NCBI GenBank assembly: GCA_017646885.1 | Contig: JAGCLR010000230.1 | Location: 62,001 to 126,000 of the forward strand | Direction: 5' to 3' | DNA: 64,000 nucleotides | DNA from: Methanobrevibacter sp. | Lineage (GTDB): Archaea > Methanobacteriota > Methanobacteria > Methanobacteriales > Methanobacteriaceae | Shown here: in pieces, positions 1 to 13,751 of the stretch | Numbering within the stretch: the stretch's first letter is position 1 | Layout: each line of letters opens with the position of its first letter | Program-made: the position numbers and the translations under genes | Notes under the pieces: generated by a model | Told to the model about the DNA's origin: nothing | Databases searched by the model: none | Seen by the model: the letters and a program-made list of their open reading frames with translations, nothing else

Positions 1-3000
1 GAGTATAAGTTGACTCTCCATCTTTTTTATAATAAAAATATCTAATATAAGGTCCTGAACCTCTATGATTCGCAGAGTATGCCGTTGCCTCATAATAAGT
101 TTCTTTTGGATCATAATCGCTATCTAAAGGCACTGGTTGATATTGGATTCTAACGTAATAATCATTAAAAGCATTTTCAGAGGGTGAAGAAACTCTTTTA
201 TAATTTCTACTAGCCTACATTTTTAAAATACCATCATCTAAATCCATCATCAGGCCTATTTTATTAGTATCCCAAAAACTAGATGTAATAGTACCTTTAG
301 TACCGTTGAAAATAATTCTACCACTTCCACTCTTTCCGATAAAAGCGGTTCCATCTTCTTTAAAAGCATACGTCATCGCACCACGATGAAAGCCATAAAC
401 ACCAGTTTGCTATGTAATATCTCCAGCAGTATTTGTAACAGACCAATCACCAATCATTACACCGCTAAAGGTATTATTGTCATTTTTTTTACCAGCAGCA
501 ATGGCAGGGGCAACAATAGTACCCTCTTCTTCATCCATTTCAATGCCTTTTCCATCCCATTTGTTTAAAGTGGCAGATGGATATTCATTTTGTAAAATAA
601 TTAAAGGCTAAATCCATAGACGATTACCTTCATTATCTTCACATATAACTCCATAAGGGTCAGCATCTTTAGTATACATGAATAAAGGCTTTAAAATATT
701 TTGTTTTGAAAGCTCTCCATAAAATTTATTTTCAGCTTCTTGAGTCTTATATGGAGCGTAAATACTCCATTTTAATTCATCATTGCTTAAAGCTACAGTT
801 TCACTTTGAGGCATATCATATTCATTAACTGTATCACAATAAAATAATTCATATGGAGACCTATAATAATCAGCATATCCACTAGAACTATAAATAACTT
901 CAGTGGCACCAACAATATTTCTATATTTCTATGAAGCTCTAATTGGAATTGCTTTATAAGAAATTAAATCATAATCGCCATATCCAGAAACAGTTACTTT
1001 TAAAATCAAGAATAAATCATCATTAATATCAAGTTCTGGGCCATAAGATAAATAACAAACATTCATAGGAATTGTATCATCTCTCACTACCCATTCATTA
1101 TCAGCCTCATTAAACATTTCTCGCTATTCTATAATAACTTTTTCTGTTCCTAAAGACTTAAACCATTCCCAATGGCATTTTAATTTTAAATCTTCATAAT
1201 TAAAATCTACTTCTTTATGATTTAAATCATAAAGATGTGTAATTACCTTAATTGTGTCAGAATCTTCTAGACCTGCAGTAAGAGCAGTTTTATTATCATC
1301 AAAATCAATAACAATAGTAGCATCTGTACCATTAGTTCCCATAAGTCCAAAAGACATTTCTTTTGTTGAAGAATAATTTAAACTATTCTTAGAAATTGTA
1401 CATTTTACAGTATTATTAATACTGGTAGCATTATAAGTCTTTCCAATTCGGTAGGTCTATTTTCCATTAATAGACTTTCCTTTTTCGTCACCTTTTCTAG
1501 AAATATAAATAGTATTTCCTAATACTTTAATTACTTCATCAGGTTCAGTAAAATGACCTTTCAATTTATAAATTTTTCCAGTAGGGTCTACTTCATTTAT
1601 TTTTGAAAAATCAATTTTATCATTAACTAAGCAACTAGTATAATTAATATCATTAATAATACCAGTACCATCTTTAATAGACTGACGAATCTAACTTTCA
1701 AAACTATAATTAAAGCCATGGACTACAATCATAGTATAATTTAAAGGAAATTCCCAAATAATACTTTTCGCTTCGGTTAAATCTGGAGCTTCTTCTGCTA
1801 CATCTATCATCTTATCTGCATTGGATAAAAATGAACTATCAGCAAATTTTGCCGATAAAGTTAAAATTTCATTTGATTTACTATCATCTAATAGCTTATT
1901 ATTTTGACCGTATATGTAATAATTGCCATAAGATTTATCTTCACACCATAAAGATAGGCCTTCAATTAATTCAGCAGTTGCTTTACTAACAACTTCAATT
2001 TCATTAGTAAAACTTAAAATATTACTACGAATAACATTTCCAGCATGAATAATAATAACCTTAACCTATTCCGTTTGTACATTTACAGAAGGATATAAAG
2101 TATAATTAAACGCACTTTCTTCTGATGGTTCTACGCGGTCCCAATAAACTCCACTATATTCATCAGCTGAAGGAGAACCTAATCTAAATCTATACCAACG
2201 AATTTCATAGCCTTCTAAATCAGTAGATTCATCAACTGGTTTTATAATACCATCTTCATACTAATGTAACCATCTTAAACGAATATTCTTTTTATTTAAT
2301 TCTGGGTCTGTATCATCCTAGAAAATATAAGTGTCTGAATCTGTGGTGTATAAAATAGCCTGCTCAGAATCAAAGTCTCTAATATCATATCCTAAACAAA
2401 CATATGGATCTTTAGTCCATAAGTTATTCATTAATTTACTACTTTCATCTGACTAAGAAAATGGGTCATCTGATTTATAAGGAATCGGATTATTTCTATC
2501 ATCAAAAAAAGTATTGCTTATTTGATAAAAATATAAATTAATGCTATATATATTATTTAAAGACGAAATATCATAAACTTTCTCCTATTCAAAATAAGAC
2601 TGAAATTTATATGGATTTCCAAACATTTCCTAACTATCTAAATAAACTTCTGTAATCTAGATATTGGAAGCTAAAAGTCCATAAATAAGCTTTTTTTGCT
2701 AATCAGGTGAAGCTTGATTAAATTCGCTCTAAAAAGTATCTTTTGTAAAACTAGATTCTGTTTTTGTGTTAAAATTAGTAATCCAATTGTCAGGAGTATC
2801 TTTACAAGCTGCAGAAATATCTTGAATATTACCAAGAGTCAATTGATAATAAATATTAGCCCAAGTTCTAACTAAAGTACTTGAAGTAATTGTATTATTA
2901 TTATCGGATAATATTTCTAATCGATATCCATAATTACCCTTAACTGCATTCAAACTATTTAAACAAGTTTGAAACTATCCTTGAATTCCAAGGCGTGTAA

Positions 3001-3454
3001 AACCAGCTTGTGCTTCTTTAAAAACAGTTCCAGTTAATAATTTTTCAATTCTATAATGTTCATTGTACTTATCATAGTCGTCATTCGCTAACAAAGAATC
3101 ATTATACTACCCCGAAGGGAAAATATTTGCCGTTACATCTACTATTGATTCAAAAGGTTGTATAAAAATAAAGGGTTCTGCGGTTGAAGCAACATATTTA
3201 CCAACAATAGTTTTCTATTGAGTATAATCATTGTTTGGTATCGTTACTAAAACAGCTTCATCCAATTTATAATTATTCTCTTTTGAATAAGCAATAAAAG
3301 AAGAAGTTCCATTAGAACAAGTATATTTATTATTTTTTGCTTCTTTATTGTCAATAATTGTAGCAACGATTGTAGTATCATAATTGATATTTTTTAATCG
3401 CTCATTTACAATCTAATCAATAGCTTCACATACTTGTTCAATAACGTCAACCAT
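1..3454 (-). CDS. Large tail-tip/baseplate-type protein, C-terminus off the window (TAG read as Gln)
   Basis: ATG at 3454 lies about 10 bases after AGGAGG, and the frame runs to the left edge, giving at least 1,151 codons. I count about 20 in-frame TAG codons (for example at 3413, 2699, 1124, 929, 608 and 215); in the stretch 1691-2066, checked codon by codon, there is no TAA or TGA. By the standard code it would be a row of fragments. It follows the tape measure gene, and the visible C-terminal part carries motifs GVMIGDWS and GVYGFHRGAMTYAF and a Gly/Ser-rich end, which fits a large tail-tip or fibre-base protein. No enzyme domain is recognised. It has its own promoter at 3487-3515. The product class rests mainly on gene order. 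Confidence 0.75.
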
Positions 3455-3486
3455 TTTATTACAGCCTCCTTTCTCTCCGTAATTCT

Positions 3487-3515
3487 ATTATAATATAAAA
3501 TTTTTCGAAAGTCAA
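3487..3515 (-). promoter_or_regulatory. Sigma-A type promoter of the tail-tip gene
   Basis: On the minus strand, TTGACT (3510-3515), a 17-bp spacer and TATAAT (3487-3492). It lies between the tape measure terminator and the start at 3454. Confidence 0.75.
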
Positions 3516-3533
3516 GTAATGTATTCTGGCCAA

Positions 3534-3566
3534 ATAAAAATAAAGGGTGAGAAACCTCACCCTTTA
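3534..3566 (-). terminator. Terminator after the tape measure gene
   Basis: Perfect 11-bp stem (3541-3551 with 3556-3566), four-base loop, then a U run on the minus strand. The T-rich other flank could make it work in both directions. Confidence 0.8.
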
Positions 3567-3568
3567 TT

Positions 3569-6500
3569 TTACTTCTTTCTGTTTGCGTATTGAGTAGCTC
3601 TATTAACCAAATTGCTAAAGGCTTCTTCAATTTCATTTCTATTAGTTGCATTAGGAAATTCTGCATGTATAGTCACATTTTGTTCTAAAGTGTCGTTTAA
3701 AGATTTTATATCGGAAACAGCATTTAAATGCGACAAACTAGCCATATTGGCTTGAACATCAATCATATGCATAATATCTTTCATAACACCAAGAGTATTT
3801 AATAAATTACTAGTATCATTTTTATTCAATACTAATTCTTTTTCATGTAATACTGCCACTTTTCCTTCAGGACCCCAACTACCAGTATATCCACCAGTAT
3901 CCATTGTGGTGGCAGCAGAAATAACTCCTCCTACCAATCCTCCAATAAGAGCTCCAGCAGGTCCCCCCATAGCGCCTCCTACAGCCGCAGTTCCTAAGGT
4001 ATTAACTTGTCTTGATAAACTACCAATATCTTCTTGAATTTCTTTTTTTGCCGAATCAATATCAGCAGAAATTGCTGTTATTGCATCAGAAATAGAATCA
4101 TCAATATCTTTAAGAGTTTTTCCTCCAGAGACAGTCTCAGAAAGTGTTTCAGTAAGACTCTTTTCTGCGTCTGAGATGCCCTAATTAATACTTCCTTCTG
4201 TTGTAGAAATTTGATTCAAAGCATTTTGACTATTGGCATCTAATTTATCTCCAATAGTTCCACTAATTTCAGCATTTTTAGTATTAATGGCATTGCTAGT
4301 AGCATTAAAATAATTTTGAGTTGCGTCAATTTTTCCACCAACAGTATCAGTAGCAGTTTTTATTTCTTGAGTTCCAGTGTTTATATTGCCAACAGTCTAT
4401 TCTAAAGCTCCAAGAGGAACTTCTAATTTATTAAAGATTTCTACTAATTTTTCATCATCTATATAATCTTTAGTAAACCATTCATTTTCTTCCGCGGAAC
4501 CGTCTCCACCAGCAATACGACTGTACATCTCATCAGTTTCGCTCCCACGAGTGCCCCAATAGCTAGAATCATATCCTTGTTCTTCTAGCCAATCAATTTT
4601 TGCGTCTCTCTACTTACGCAATTCTTTGTAAGTAGCGTCTCCAACTTTTCCGCCGCTGTTAAGATATTCATTAATTAAAGCGGAATAATCGGCATCTTTA
4701 TCAAAACTAGCAGCCTAAACATTTGCCAATTCTTCATTCTTCTTGATAATTTCATCAATAGCTGAAATATACTGGTCTCTCCAATCGGCAACAGCCTCAA
4801 CCAATCGACCCATATAATCGACCATATTTTCAGTCTATTCATCAATAACGTCAGCAAGGTCTTCAGTGGCAGTACCAATTTCTTCTGCGTCAGATTTAAT
4901 ATCTTCAGTGAAAGTTTCAGAAGAAGTTCCTGCTTCTTCCATAGCATTACCGACAGTATCATGCCATTCTTTCCAAGCCTCGCCCATTTTTGAAGTAGTT
5001 TCATTGGTATTTGTTTCTAATTTAGACTGAGCTTCTTCTAAGCTGGCGGAACCTTCAAGCTAACCTAAAAGAGTTTCTTGATAAGTAATTCCAAGCTCAT
5101 CCATGGCTTTCTACATTTCTCCACGATAATATTTATCGCGTCCCATGTAGTATTCTTTAATTCTATCAAGTTCAGCTTCATATTCTTCTTGAGTTTCAAA
5201 TTTAGTTCTATCGACTTCAGCTAAAGCTTCCATCATTTCTTGCTGATTCTGAATGATTTTTTCACTCATTTCATCAAGATAATCTTCACTAGATTTCTTT
5301 AACTCATAAAGCTTATCTTCATAATTCTATTGGGCATTGTCAATTGAATCCTAATCAGCTGTATAAACATAACCAAAATTACCTTCAGAGTCTTTAGTTA
5401 AACGAACAGTGGATTTAGCATTTTGGGCTTCTTCAAGAGCGATTTTTGCTAATTCAAGCTCATACTTCTTTTGGAGATGCTCTAAATCATATCTAGACAT
5501 TTCTTCGCCAGAAGCTAATTTTTTATTGATTTCATCCTATAACTCAAGCAATTTTTGTTTTGCTTTAATATTGTCAGTATCATCAATTTTTCCACTAATT
5601 TCGCGATTAAGTTTATTTAACTCATATTCTTTATCAAGATTACTTAAATATCTTTCTTGTTCTTCTTGGCCTTTACTATAACGGTCTGCTAGATTATCTA
5701 AACCAAATTCAGAAATACTATCTTTTAAAGTCTAAATAGTAGTTTCAATGGCTAGGTCAAATTGACTTCCAGCAGCCTCTAGAGTTTCCTCCCAAGAAGC
5801 TAGCATTTCATCATGAGATTCTTCAACGGTTTTAGTAATCTCATCATATTGCTCTTGCCAATATTTAATATCAGCTTCATTTCCAGATTTTTGAGCTTCA
5901 GCTAATTTAGAAGCAACGTCATCTTGAACTGATTTCTATGCGAGATATTTATCTCTAGTTGCGTTTAATTTCTATAATGAAGTTTCTGTTTTTTGAGCAG
6001 ACAATTCCATCATTAACATACTGTCTTTAGTTTGACGACCAGAAAGTTTAATGATATTATTGTAATGATCAAGCATGCTATTATAAGTATCAAAACGACT
6101 AATATTATCATCAATTTTACTGTTAAATTCATCAAACTCTTCTAGTATTTTAGCCTCAACAGTTTCTACAATATCAAGCAATGCTCCATTAATATCTAAT
6201 AAAGCATCTTCATATTCCCAAATTTTACGTTGTTCTTCGTCTGTTAAAGCTCTACCCTCTGCCGCAGCAGTTGCTTTAATATCTTCAATGCCTTGTCTAT
6301 AGAATTGGGATTGATTATCATATTTTCCAACCTATTGGCCTAAAGCATCAATTTGTTCAATGGCAGTATGTAAATTACGGCCTAATTTATCAACAATATA
6401 ATCAAGTTTATCTAAATCTCTTTGATTAATTTCAATTTCAAATTCAATTTCAGCAGTAATTTTTTCAAGCTATTTAGAAATACGCTCTCTTTCCAACTCT

Positions 6501-9500
6501 TCTTCTTTAGCCAGAGCATCTTCCATGGCTTTTTGAGTTTCTTCATACTGTTCGACGAAAGCTTTAAAATCTTCATATCTCTTAGTAGCTGCTTCAAAAG
6601 CGGTTTCACTTCCACCTTTATCATAGGCCTAAGCGGCTTTATTAAAGGCTTCAAGCTCTCGTTCCATAACAGCTTCCCAATTGTCAAGAATTCCATCAGC
6701 ATTGGCATCAATAAAACCATATTGAGCAATATTAGCAGCATCAATTTTTAAATTCTTTTCAATTTCAGCCTTATATTCTTGATGTTTCTCAATTAACTCA
6801 TTTAAAGCATCAATTTCTTTATTAATGTAAGGAATTTTATTTTTACCGAAAGCATTATCTTTAGCGCTTGAAGCACGAGACATTTTACTTTCAATAGACT
6901 CAATTTCTTTATTAACTGTATGATAACGCTCAATTTCATCAGACTTCTTTTTAGTGGAATCTTTTTTACCTCCACCTCCAGAAGACTTGCCTTTTGAAGT
7001 AGGAGATATAGAGCCATTACCAATAAACTTAACTGTCGGTTCGCTTCCAGAGCCATCAGTATTTATTTGAGCAACTTGAAGAGTTTCTTCAACATCTTCA
7101 TATCTATCTACATAAGACTTGGTTTCAGTCTTTAAATTCATTGGGTCTGGATTAATAACTTTAGTCTCTGTTACTGTGACAGGTTTTCTTTGTTTTAATT
7201 TTTCTTCTTTAACAACAACATCCGCTTCTACGCCCATGGTGCTTAATAAAGAATTCATTTGCTCTACAGACATTCCTGTCTAAATAGCCATTTGATTTAA
7301 AGCAGCAACCCAATCAGTTCCCATAGAACCTACTGAATCGCCGACTTTTATGTTACCATCAGCTACTTTAAGAGCTAAATCATCAATACCTTTTAAAACA
7401 ACTTTTCGATATTCTTCAAATTGTTCAAGCTATTTATTAAATTCTTCATCAAATTTTAAATCTTCTGTAATATCGGGCATAGGAAATTCTAAGTTTTGAA
7501 CTTGAATTTTTCCTACGGCAACACCTAATTCATTAATTGCCTATTCGCTACCCTTGGCGGCTTTTTCAATTAATTCTAAATTCTTTTTATTTTCAAAGAA
7601 ATCTTCAGGAAGCTCTAAATCAGCAGAAGCTCCGACTAAATCAGCAATAGTTTTAGTTAAATCATTGATTGTTTTAGCGTATTGAGCTGTGCCTTTTTTA
7701 TTTTTATCTAATTGACCAGCCTTTAATTCTTTATTCCAATCTTCCCAATTATCAATTAAATCTTCAACGCCTTGATTCATGCGTTGATTTTCTACAGCTA
7801 ATTTAGTTGCTTCTTTTTCTGTTAATACTTGAGCTCCATGTAAAGATACTAACTACTTAGCTTGCTCTTCTATTAACTCAGGGTCTAATTCATATTTAGA
7901 AGCGGCATCTGACTTAATGCTTTGAATTTCCGCTGCTTCTTTTTCCTTTTCAGTTTGAGAACTTAAAATATCTTTTATAAGTCTCTCTTGCTCAACAGCA
8001 CTATCTCCAACAGTCTAAAAAGCTTGAACTAAAGTATCATTAAATTCAACCTAATTCATTAAAGAAGTGGCTAAATCAGCGCTAATATTTTCATTAAGCT
8101 CAATACCTTTTTCTTTGAACTGATCAAAAATAGGAGCATTGTAAACAACTTCCTAATTAGCTTGTTCTCTAGCATAATTAGTAGCTGCCAATTCTTTTAT
8201 TTCATATAAAGTCTATTCTGTGCCATCTTCGAATCTAACTTTTAAGACTCCATTATCATCATAAACTGCGTTATTAGATAATCCAGTAGTAATACCAGCA
8301 TCTTTCAAAAGGTCTAATAGTACTTGACTATTTTTTCCTGTAAAACGATTAATGCCCTGTCCACCAGTGTAATCTTCTTTAGCGTCAATATATGCCTGGC
8401 TCCAAGCACCAGTCTAATCCTCAGTGGCACTCTATCCAAGAATTTGCTAAGCAGAAAGCTTCGCTACATTTTCCATTTGAGTTGTAGCGTTTTTAGTGGC
8501 ATTAGCTAATTCTACAATATCTCCTCTATAGCTCTAAAGCTTTTCTGCTAATTTAGTCTATTCAGATTCACTTAATCCTAAAGATTTTGTATAATCATTA
8601 ATAATAGAATTAAATTCATCTGCGCCTTCAGTAATAACTCCAGAGTCTCTTTGTTCATTAAAGCTTTTAATTAAATTATTAATTAAATCTTTTTCAGCTT
8701 GTGCGGTAGTAGCAGCTTCGCCAGTACCAGCATATGTTGCGGTGGTAGCTAAATATCCATCAACAAAGTTATCAATCTCTCTACTTAAATTAGTAGTATC
8801 TGATGTTACCTTCTTTTGAGAAGCAGAGGCGCTTGCGGACAATGAAGCTAGACGAGCATTATCAGCATTATTTTCAGCAATTTTTATATATTCATCAATA
8901 GCATCTTTACTAAGTCTTCCTGTTTCATCAAAAACATTTTCCATTTTTAACAAATCAGGATACTTTTCAAGAATATTTAAAGTTTCATCATTAACTTTCT
9001 TTAATGCTTCTTCCCATTCTTCAGTACTGCCTTTAGCCTCTTCTAAAGCGTCTATTAAAGAATCATAATTTTCAAAAGTAGACTATAATTCTTCAGCTTC
9101 TTGGCGTAATTTTTGAGAAGATTCTCTTAATGAATCTGCCGCCTGAGCTGCTTCTTTCGCTGCGGTAGCATCTTCATTATATTTATCAATACTAATTTTA
9201 ACAACTGCTATAATGGCCGCAATTGCTGCCGCCGCAATTAAAGCATAGCCTCCAAGAGCCGCAATAGAAGCTCCTGTGGATGTAGCTGCTGCTCCCGCTG
9301 TTTCTGTAACAACTCCAAATTTTCCTAAAACAGCTGTTGCTAATTTAGTATTCGCTGCTGCCTAGCCTAAAGATTTACCTCCAGCCAAAGTAATCTTATT
9401 TAGGCTATTTAAAGAATTCATTGCCATGCTTCCGCCCATAGACAATGACATAAACAAAGAAGGTAATTTCTCTAAAGGCTCAGCATCAGAATTTAATGTA

Positions 9501-11929
9501 TCAATAGCACTAGAAAATGCTTGAATGGCACTGGCTGCGCTCATGGCAGCTCCAGCTCCAGCAACAAAATTTCTTGCTATATCAGAAGAATTTAATTTAT
9601 TTTTTTCTAATGCTTTATTTTCTTTTTCTAAAGCCTCAGAACTTTTTTCAGCATCCTTTGCCAATCCTTTTTTTGCGTCACCAGTCTTTTCTGTTACTTC
9701 CGTATTTTCTTCATGTTTATCAGTATTTTCCTAAGTTGCGTCAGAATTATCTTTTGTTTTTCCAGTAGCTTCTTCTAGGGCAGCATCTGCCTATTTCTAT
9801 TTTTTATATTCTTCTTCTAAAGCTTTTTTGTAAGAAAGAAGACCTTCTTTAGCTTCTTTAAGTTTTTCCTCTAAATTTTTAACTGCTTTACTAGCATTAA
9901 AATATTCATCTTCAGATGTTTTAATATCCCCTGAATTATTACTTCTGGCTTCTAAATATTTGCTTCTCGCCGCAAACATGCTTTTTACAGCATTTTCATA
10001 CTCCTATATGGCACCTTCATTATTAACCATATTACCAGGCTCAATTTCAATTTCGTCTGAATCAAAAGCATCTTTAAGAGCCCATTTTGCTTCAGCTCTA
10101 GCATCATTCGCCTAAATTTTAGCCTAATCAAGTTCTTCTTTTTTCTAAATTGCTAATTTGCCACGAGCTTTTTGCTAATCTAATAAAATCTAATAAGTTT
10201 CTCTTTCTAAATCAGTTAAATCTTTGGCACTTTCAGTTAATTTTTGATAGCTTTTAAACTGCGCTTCTAAAACATCTCGCTCAGTTTTACCGATTTCAGC
10301 ATTCTATAGCATCTAAGAAAACTGGTCTAATTTTTCTTTCTAAATTTTTTGACGACCACTTTCTGTCCAAGACATTAAGCTATAAGAAGCATCAGTAATA
10401 GATTGAGTAATTTGTTTTTTAAACACATTGGTAAAAACAACTCCAAGTCCAGAAACTACTCCACCGAATCCACCCATAGAATCTACCATCATTTCAGTAG
10501 CAGAAACTATTTTTTCAATTCCATTAAGTAAATCAATAAAAGCTTCATCATTAATTAAAGAATCATATAATCCTTCTAAAGCAGCGTCAACACGTTTGCT
10601 TGCTGCTTCCCAAGACTCAGCATAAATATCTGCTTGTTCTTGGAGACTACCATCAGCAGTCTGAGCAGAAAATAAATTCTATTCGTAAAAATCATAATTA
10701 TCCATCAAAGCAACCAACTGGTTGTACTGACGAACACCTGCGACGGTCTGAGCTAAAGCAACTTGCTAGTCTTTAGACATAGTTTTCCATTTAGCGCCCA
10801 TCTCGTCTAAGATATTATCCATATCTTTTAATTCGCCATTCTATTCAAAAATAGAAATACCAACCTTATTTAGTGCTTCAGAATATTTATTTAAATTGGT
10901 TCCATCTTCAAGAGTTTCTCCAAGAGACAAACCTTGAATACGAGCAAAAATAGTTTTAAACGCTGTACCAACAACATCAGCGCTCTAACGAGTAGTTGCT
11001 GTGACAGTTGCCAATGCGGCTGCTGCGTTATCAAAACTCAAACCAATCATATCACCAATAGCGGCAAATTTTTCAAGGCCTTGAGCAATTTCATCAGAAC
11101 TAGAAGCTGTATCAGCACCCAAACGAGTCATAGCATCAGCATAATGCTCTAAAGATTGAGAGCCATCGTAGAAGTTATTCCAAATAGCAGTCAACTGATC
11201 AGATACTTCTTCGGCACTCTGTCTAGAAACATTTGCCATTTTAGTAGTAATATCAGCTCTTTCTAAAACTTGCTATTCATCTAAACCTTGCTGATAATAA
11301 ATTAAAGCAGCATTAGTATAGTTTGTAGTTGAAGTACTTAAAGATTTAGCAGCTTTATTTGCTTCTTTAGCAAAATCTGCCATCTAATCAACACTATTAC
11401 CAGTAACAATTCTAATATTATTTAAAGATTCATTTAAATCTTCTGCGTATCCAACAGCAGACTGAACTGCTCCCATAAAGCCATGAAGCATACTGGAAGT
11501 TAATTGCCAACGAGCAGTATTCTTCATAGTTGTCCACAATTCAGTTAAAAGAGCATTAGAGCGTCTAATAGGTACTTCGGCACTGGCTACAGATTGAGCC
11601 AAAAGCATAAAAGCTTTTTGTCCTTCTGGACCAATACTTTGAATTTTTTTCGCATATTCAGTTAATGAACTACCACTATTCTTTATAGACTAATTTAATT
11701 TAGTAAAATCTAAATTTCCAGTTTTTACATTTGTAGCATTCTATAAATGAACTTTTAATTCTGCCGCGGCATGAGCAGCCTAATTAATTTCAGTAGCCAT
11801 TTTTTCGCCAAGCCCAGCAGTTGGCATATTAATTACTTGAGATAACTAATTTTGTAAATCCTATAATTGCGCTTTTGCCTTACTAGTATCAGCAGTAAAC
11901 GCAAGATTTACATTTAATTGTTTAGCCAT
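3569..11929 (-). CDS. Tail tape measure protein (2,786 aa, TAG read as Gln)
   Basis: One frame from ATG 11929 (good GGAG site) to TAA 3569, interrupted only by TAG codons, dozens in all; those at 11384, 10985, 9797, 9362, 8558, 7541, 6629 and 5972 were checked individually. The N-terminus has the MAKQLNVNLAFTADTSKA type of tape measure opening. A conserved block near residues 100-400 contains the IQGLSLGETLEDG region. A hydrophobic Ala/Ile segment lies near residues 880-905, long coiled coils follow, and the C-terminus has the motif GGYTGSWGPEGK plus HEKELVLN seen in many tape measure proteins. It sets tail length; at the usual 0.15 nm per residue the tail would be about 420 nm. Where TAG falls in the conserved N-terminus, Gln fits well. 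Confidence 0.93.
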
Positions 11930-11969
11930 TATTTTGCTCCTTTCTCTCCATAATATTTTTTATTTTGCG

Positions 11970-12016
11970 CAAAATAAAAAATTGGGGATAAGAGTAATAC
12001 ACTCTTATCCCCAATT
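11970..12016 (-). terminator. Terminator upstream of the tape measure gene
   Basis: Sixteen-base inverted repeat (11980-11995 with 12001-12016) followed on the minus strand by a U-rich tract. It separates the 174-aa gene from the tape measure gene, so late transcription is stepped down here. Confidence 0.8.
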
Positions 12017-12059
12017 ACTCCTATATATCTTTAAAAATAGGATGGATTAATAAATTTAA

Positions 12060-12584
12060 TTAGCCCAATTTAGTCAGAACCTGCTTAATCAAATCCATGT
12101 TATCTGGATCTGCTAACTTATTATAAATATTTGTAGCATCTAAATTCATGCTATCATAATCGTTGGTAATATTATCAAGAATACCCAATACAGAATTACG
12201 ATAAGTATAAATTGCCTCAATACTATCTTCAACACCAGAAACAATTTCATGATATTCCTCTTCAGGAATTGCTCTGAACACTTCACAAGCAAATCCAGAA
12301 GAGATCAACATATCATAAAGTTTAGTTGGGTCTTCCTTTTGCTTTTCTGTAAAGTTAATATTAGTATAAGCATACATAATTTCAAGTGTAGTAAATACAC
12401 TAACCTTTACAGGATTAGAAAAATTATTTTCATCATGAGCTGAATTAATTACATTACCAATTAACTCTAATTTATCATTGACAGGTAAATACTACTTTAC
12501 TTCAATAATTTGCCCATTAAATTCAATATCTTTAACATCTTGATTCACTTTTAAACCAAGTTTAGTTAAACTAACTTTTGCCAT
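12060..12584 (-). CDS. Putative tail assembly chaperone-like protein (174 aa)
   Basis: ATG 12584 follows AAAGGAGG, and the stop is TAA 12060. One in-frame TAG (12492) lies in the motif KVK-TAG-YLPVNDKLE. The N-terminus MAKVSLTKLGLKVNQDV and the helical, acidic C-terminus match no enzyme. The place directly ahead of the tape measure gene is where siphoviruses usually encode tail assembly chaperones. No slippery frameshift site was noticed. A promoter overlaps the end of the preceding gene. Confidence 0.75.
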
Positions 12585-12616
12585 TTGACTAACCTCCTTT
12601 AACTCTTCTTATTTAT

Positions 12617-12645
12617 ATTATAACATATTTTCTTGGCTTTGTCAA
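12617..12645 (-). promoter_or_regulatory. Promoter of the 174-aa tail gene
   Basis: Minus strand TTGACA (12640-12645), a 17-bp spacer and TATAAT (12617-12622) with an extended TG. It abuts the stop codon of the upstream gene. Confidence 0.75.
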
Positions 12646-12646
12646 A

Positions 12647-13663
12647 TTAATGCTAAAATCTATATTTTATTTTAGTAACATTTTTATTTTTTGACGACTG
12701 TCTAGAATAAAAAGACGCAAAACCACTTTGTGTTAAAATTTCATCCTAAATAATTTGTTTAGTGCTTTTTACAATAATTTTCTTTGCTGAAGGATTATTA
12801 TAAAATAAGAAACGAGAATAATTCTACATAACTATTTCTCCAGCATCATTAATTGCTGATTGACCGTAACCAGTCAAAGCATAAATCTAAAAAATATGTT
12901 CTAAATGTGACATTACATTTTCATCAGGGAGCATTGTTTTTTTTATAAAATAATTTTCATATAACTAAGAGGCAACACTTTTAGAAACTCTTTTTAACTA
13001 TGGAATAACTGCTAAATAAGCTTTTCTTCTATTTACATTTTCCAATTTAACTTCAAAATTATTATAGTTCTTTACAGATGCCGTTAAACCAATTAATTTA
13101 GAAGCCTATTCACTCCAAGCTCCTTCAAATGACAATGAAGATGTATCTATATCGGTTTTTCCTTTTCTTAAAGCGAAGCGCATATGTGAATTATCAGAAA
13201 CTAATTTCTATTGAGATTTTTCAACTAATTCAACCATTTTTTCTGGAATAGTGACTGTGGCTAAATCATCAGCTTTTATAATTGATTTAGGGTCTTTTAG
13301 TTTTTTAACCATTTCAGCTGCCGCAATTTCCTCTAAATCATTAATATTTGCTAATAGAATTTCTTCTAATAAAGTCGCAAAAGCTTCTTCTCCTCGTTCA
13401 CCAATCTTTTCTTTCTTAGTATCTGTAAATAATTCTATTAAATCAGAATTCGTTTTTAATTTGTCTAATAAATCTTTACGCAAAACATTTGTAAGAATTT
13501 CAAAAGCATTATTATCAAAATCACTGTCTTGCTAATATACTACATAATTAAAAAAAAGCTCTAATTCTTTTGCCAACTAAACATCTTCTTTTACTGCAAA
13601 TTGAGTCTATAATTTTTTATGAATATTATCTAACTATTTACTTAAATCAATATATCGAGCCAT
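12647..13663 (-). CDS. Uncharacterised late (tail-region) protein, 338 aa, about 12 TAG codons
   Basis: ATG 13663 follows GGAGAT, and the stop is TAA 12647. About a dozen TAG codons are spread over the gene, including one two codons before the stop. The N-terminal 170 residues are charged and helical (EKIGERGEEAFATLLEE). The middle has an FEVKLENVNRRKAYLAVIP segment, and the C-terminus is basic. The order tail tube, this gene, chaperone-like gene, tape measure suggests a tail completion or minor tail role, but I do not recognise the family. The TAG density here is among the highest in the window. Confidence 0.75.
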
Positions 13664-13690
13664 AATTTATTACATCTCCTTTCTCTCCTT

Positions 13691-13732
13691 AAAAACAAAA
13701 ATAAGGGGAGAGATATTTCTATCTCTCCCCTT
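13691..13732 (-). terminator. Terminator after the tail tube gene
   Basis: Twelve-bp stem (13703-13714 with 13721-13732), short AT loop and a U-rich run on the minus strand. It follows a probably abundant virion gene. Confidence 0.8.
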
Positions 13733-13751
13733 TAAATTTTATAAGTTTTTA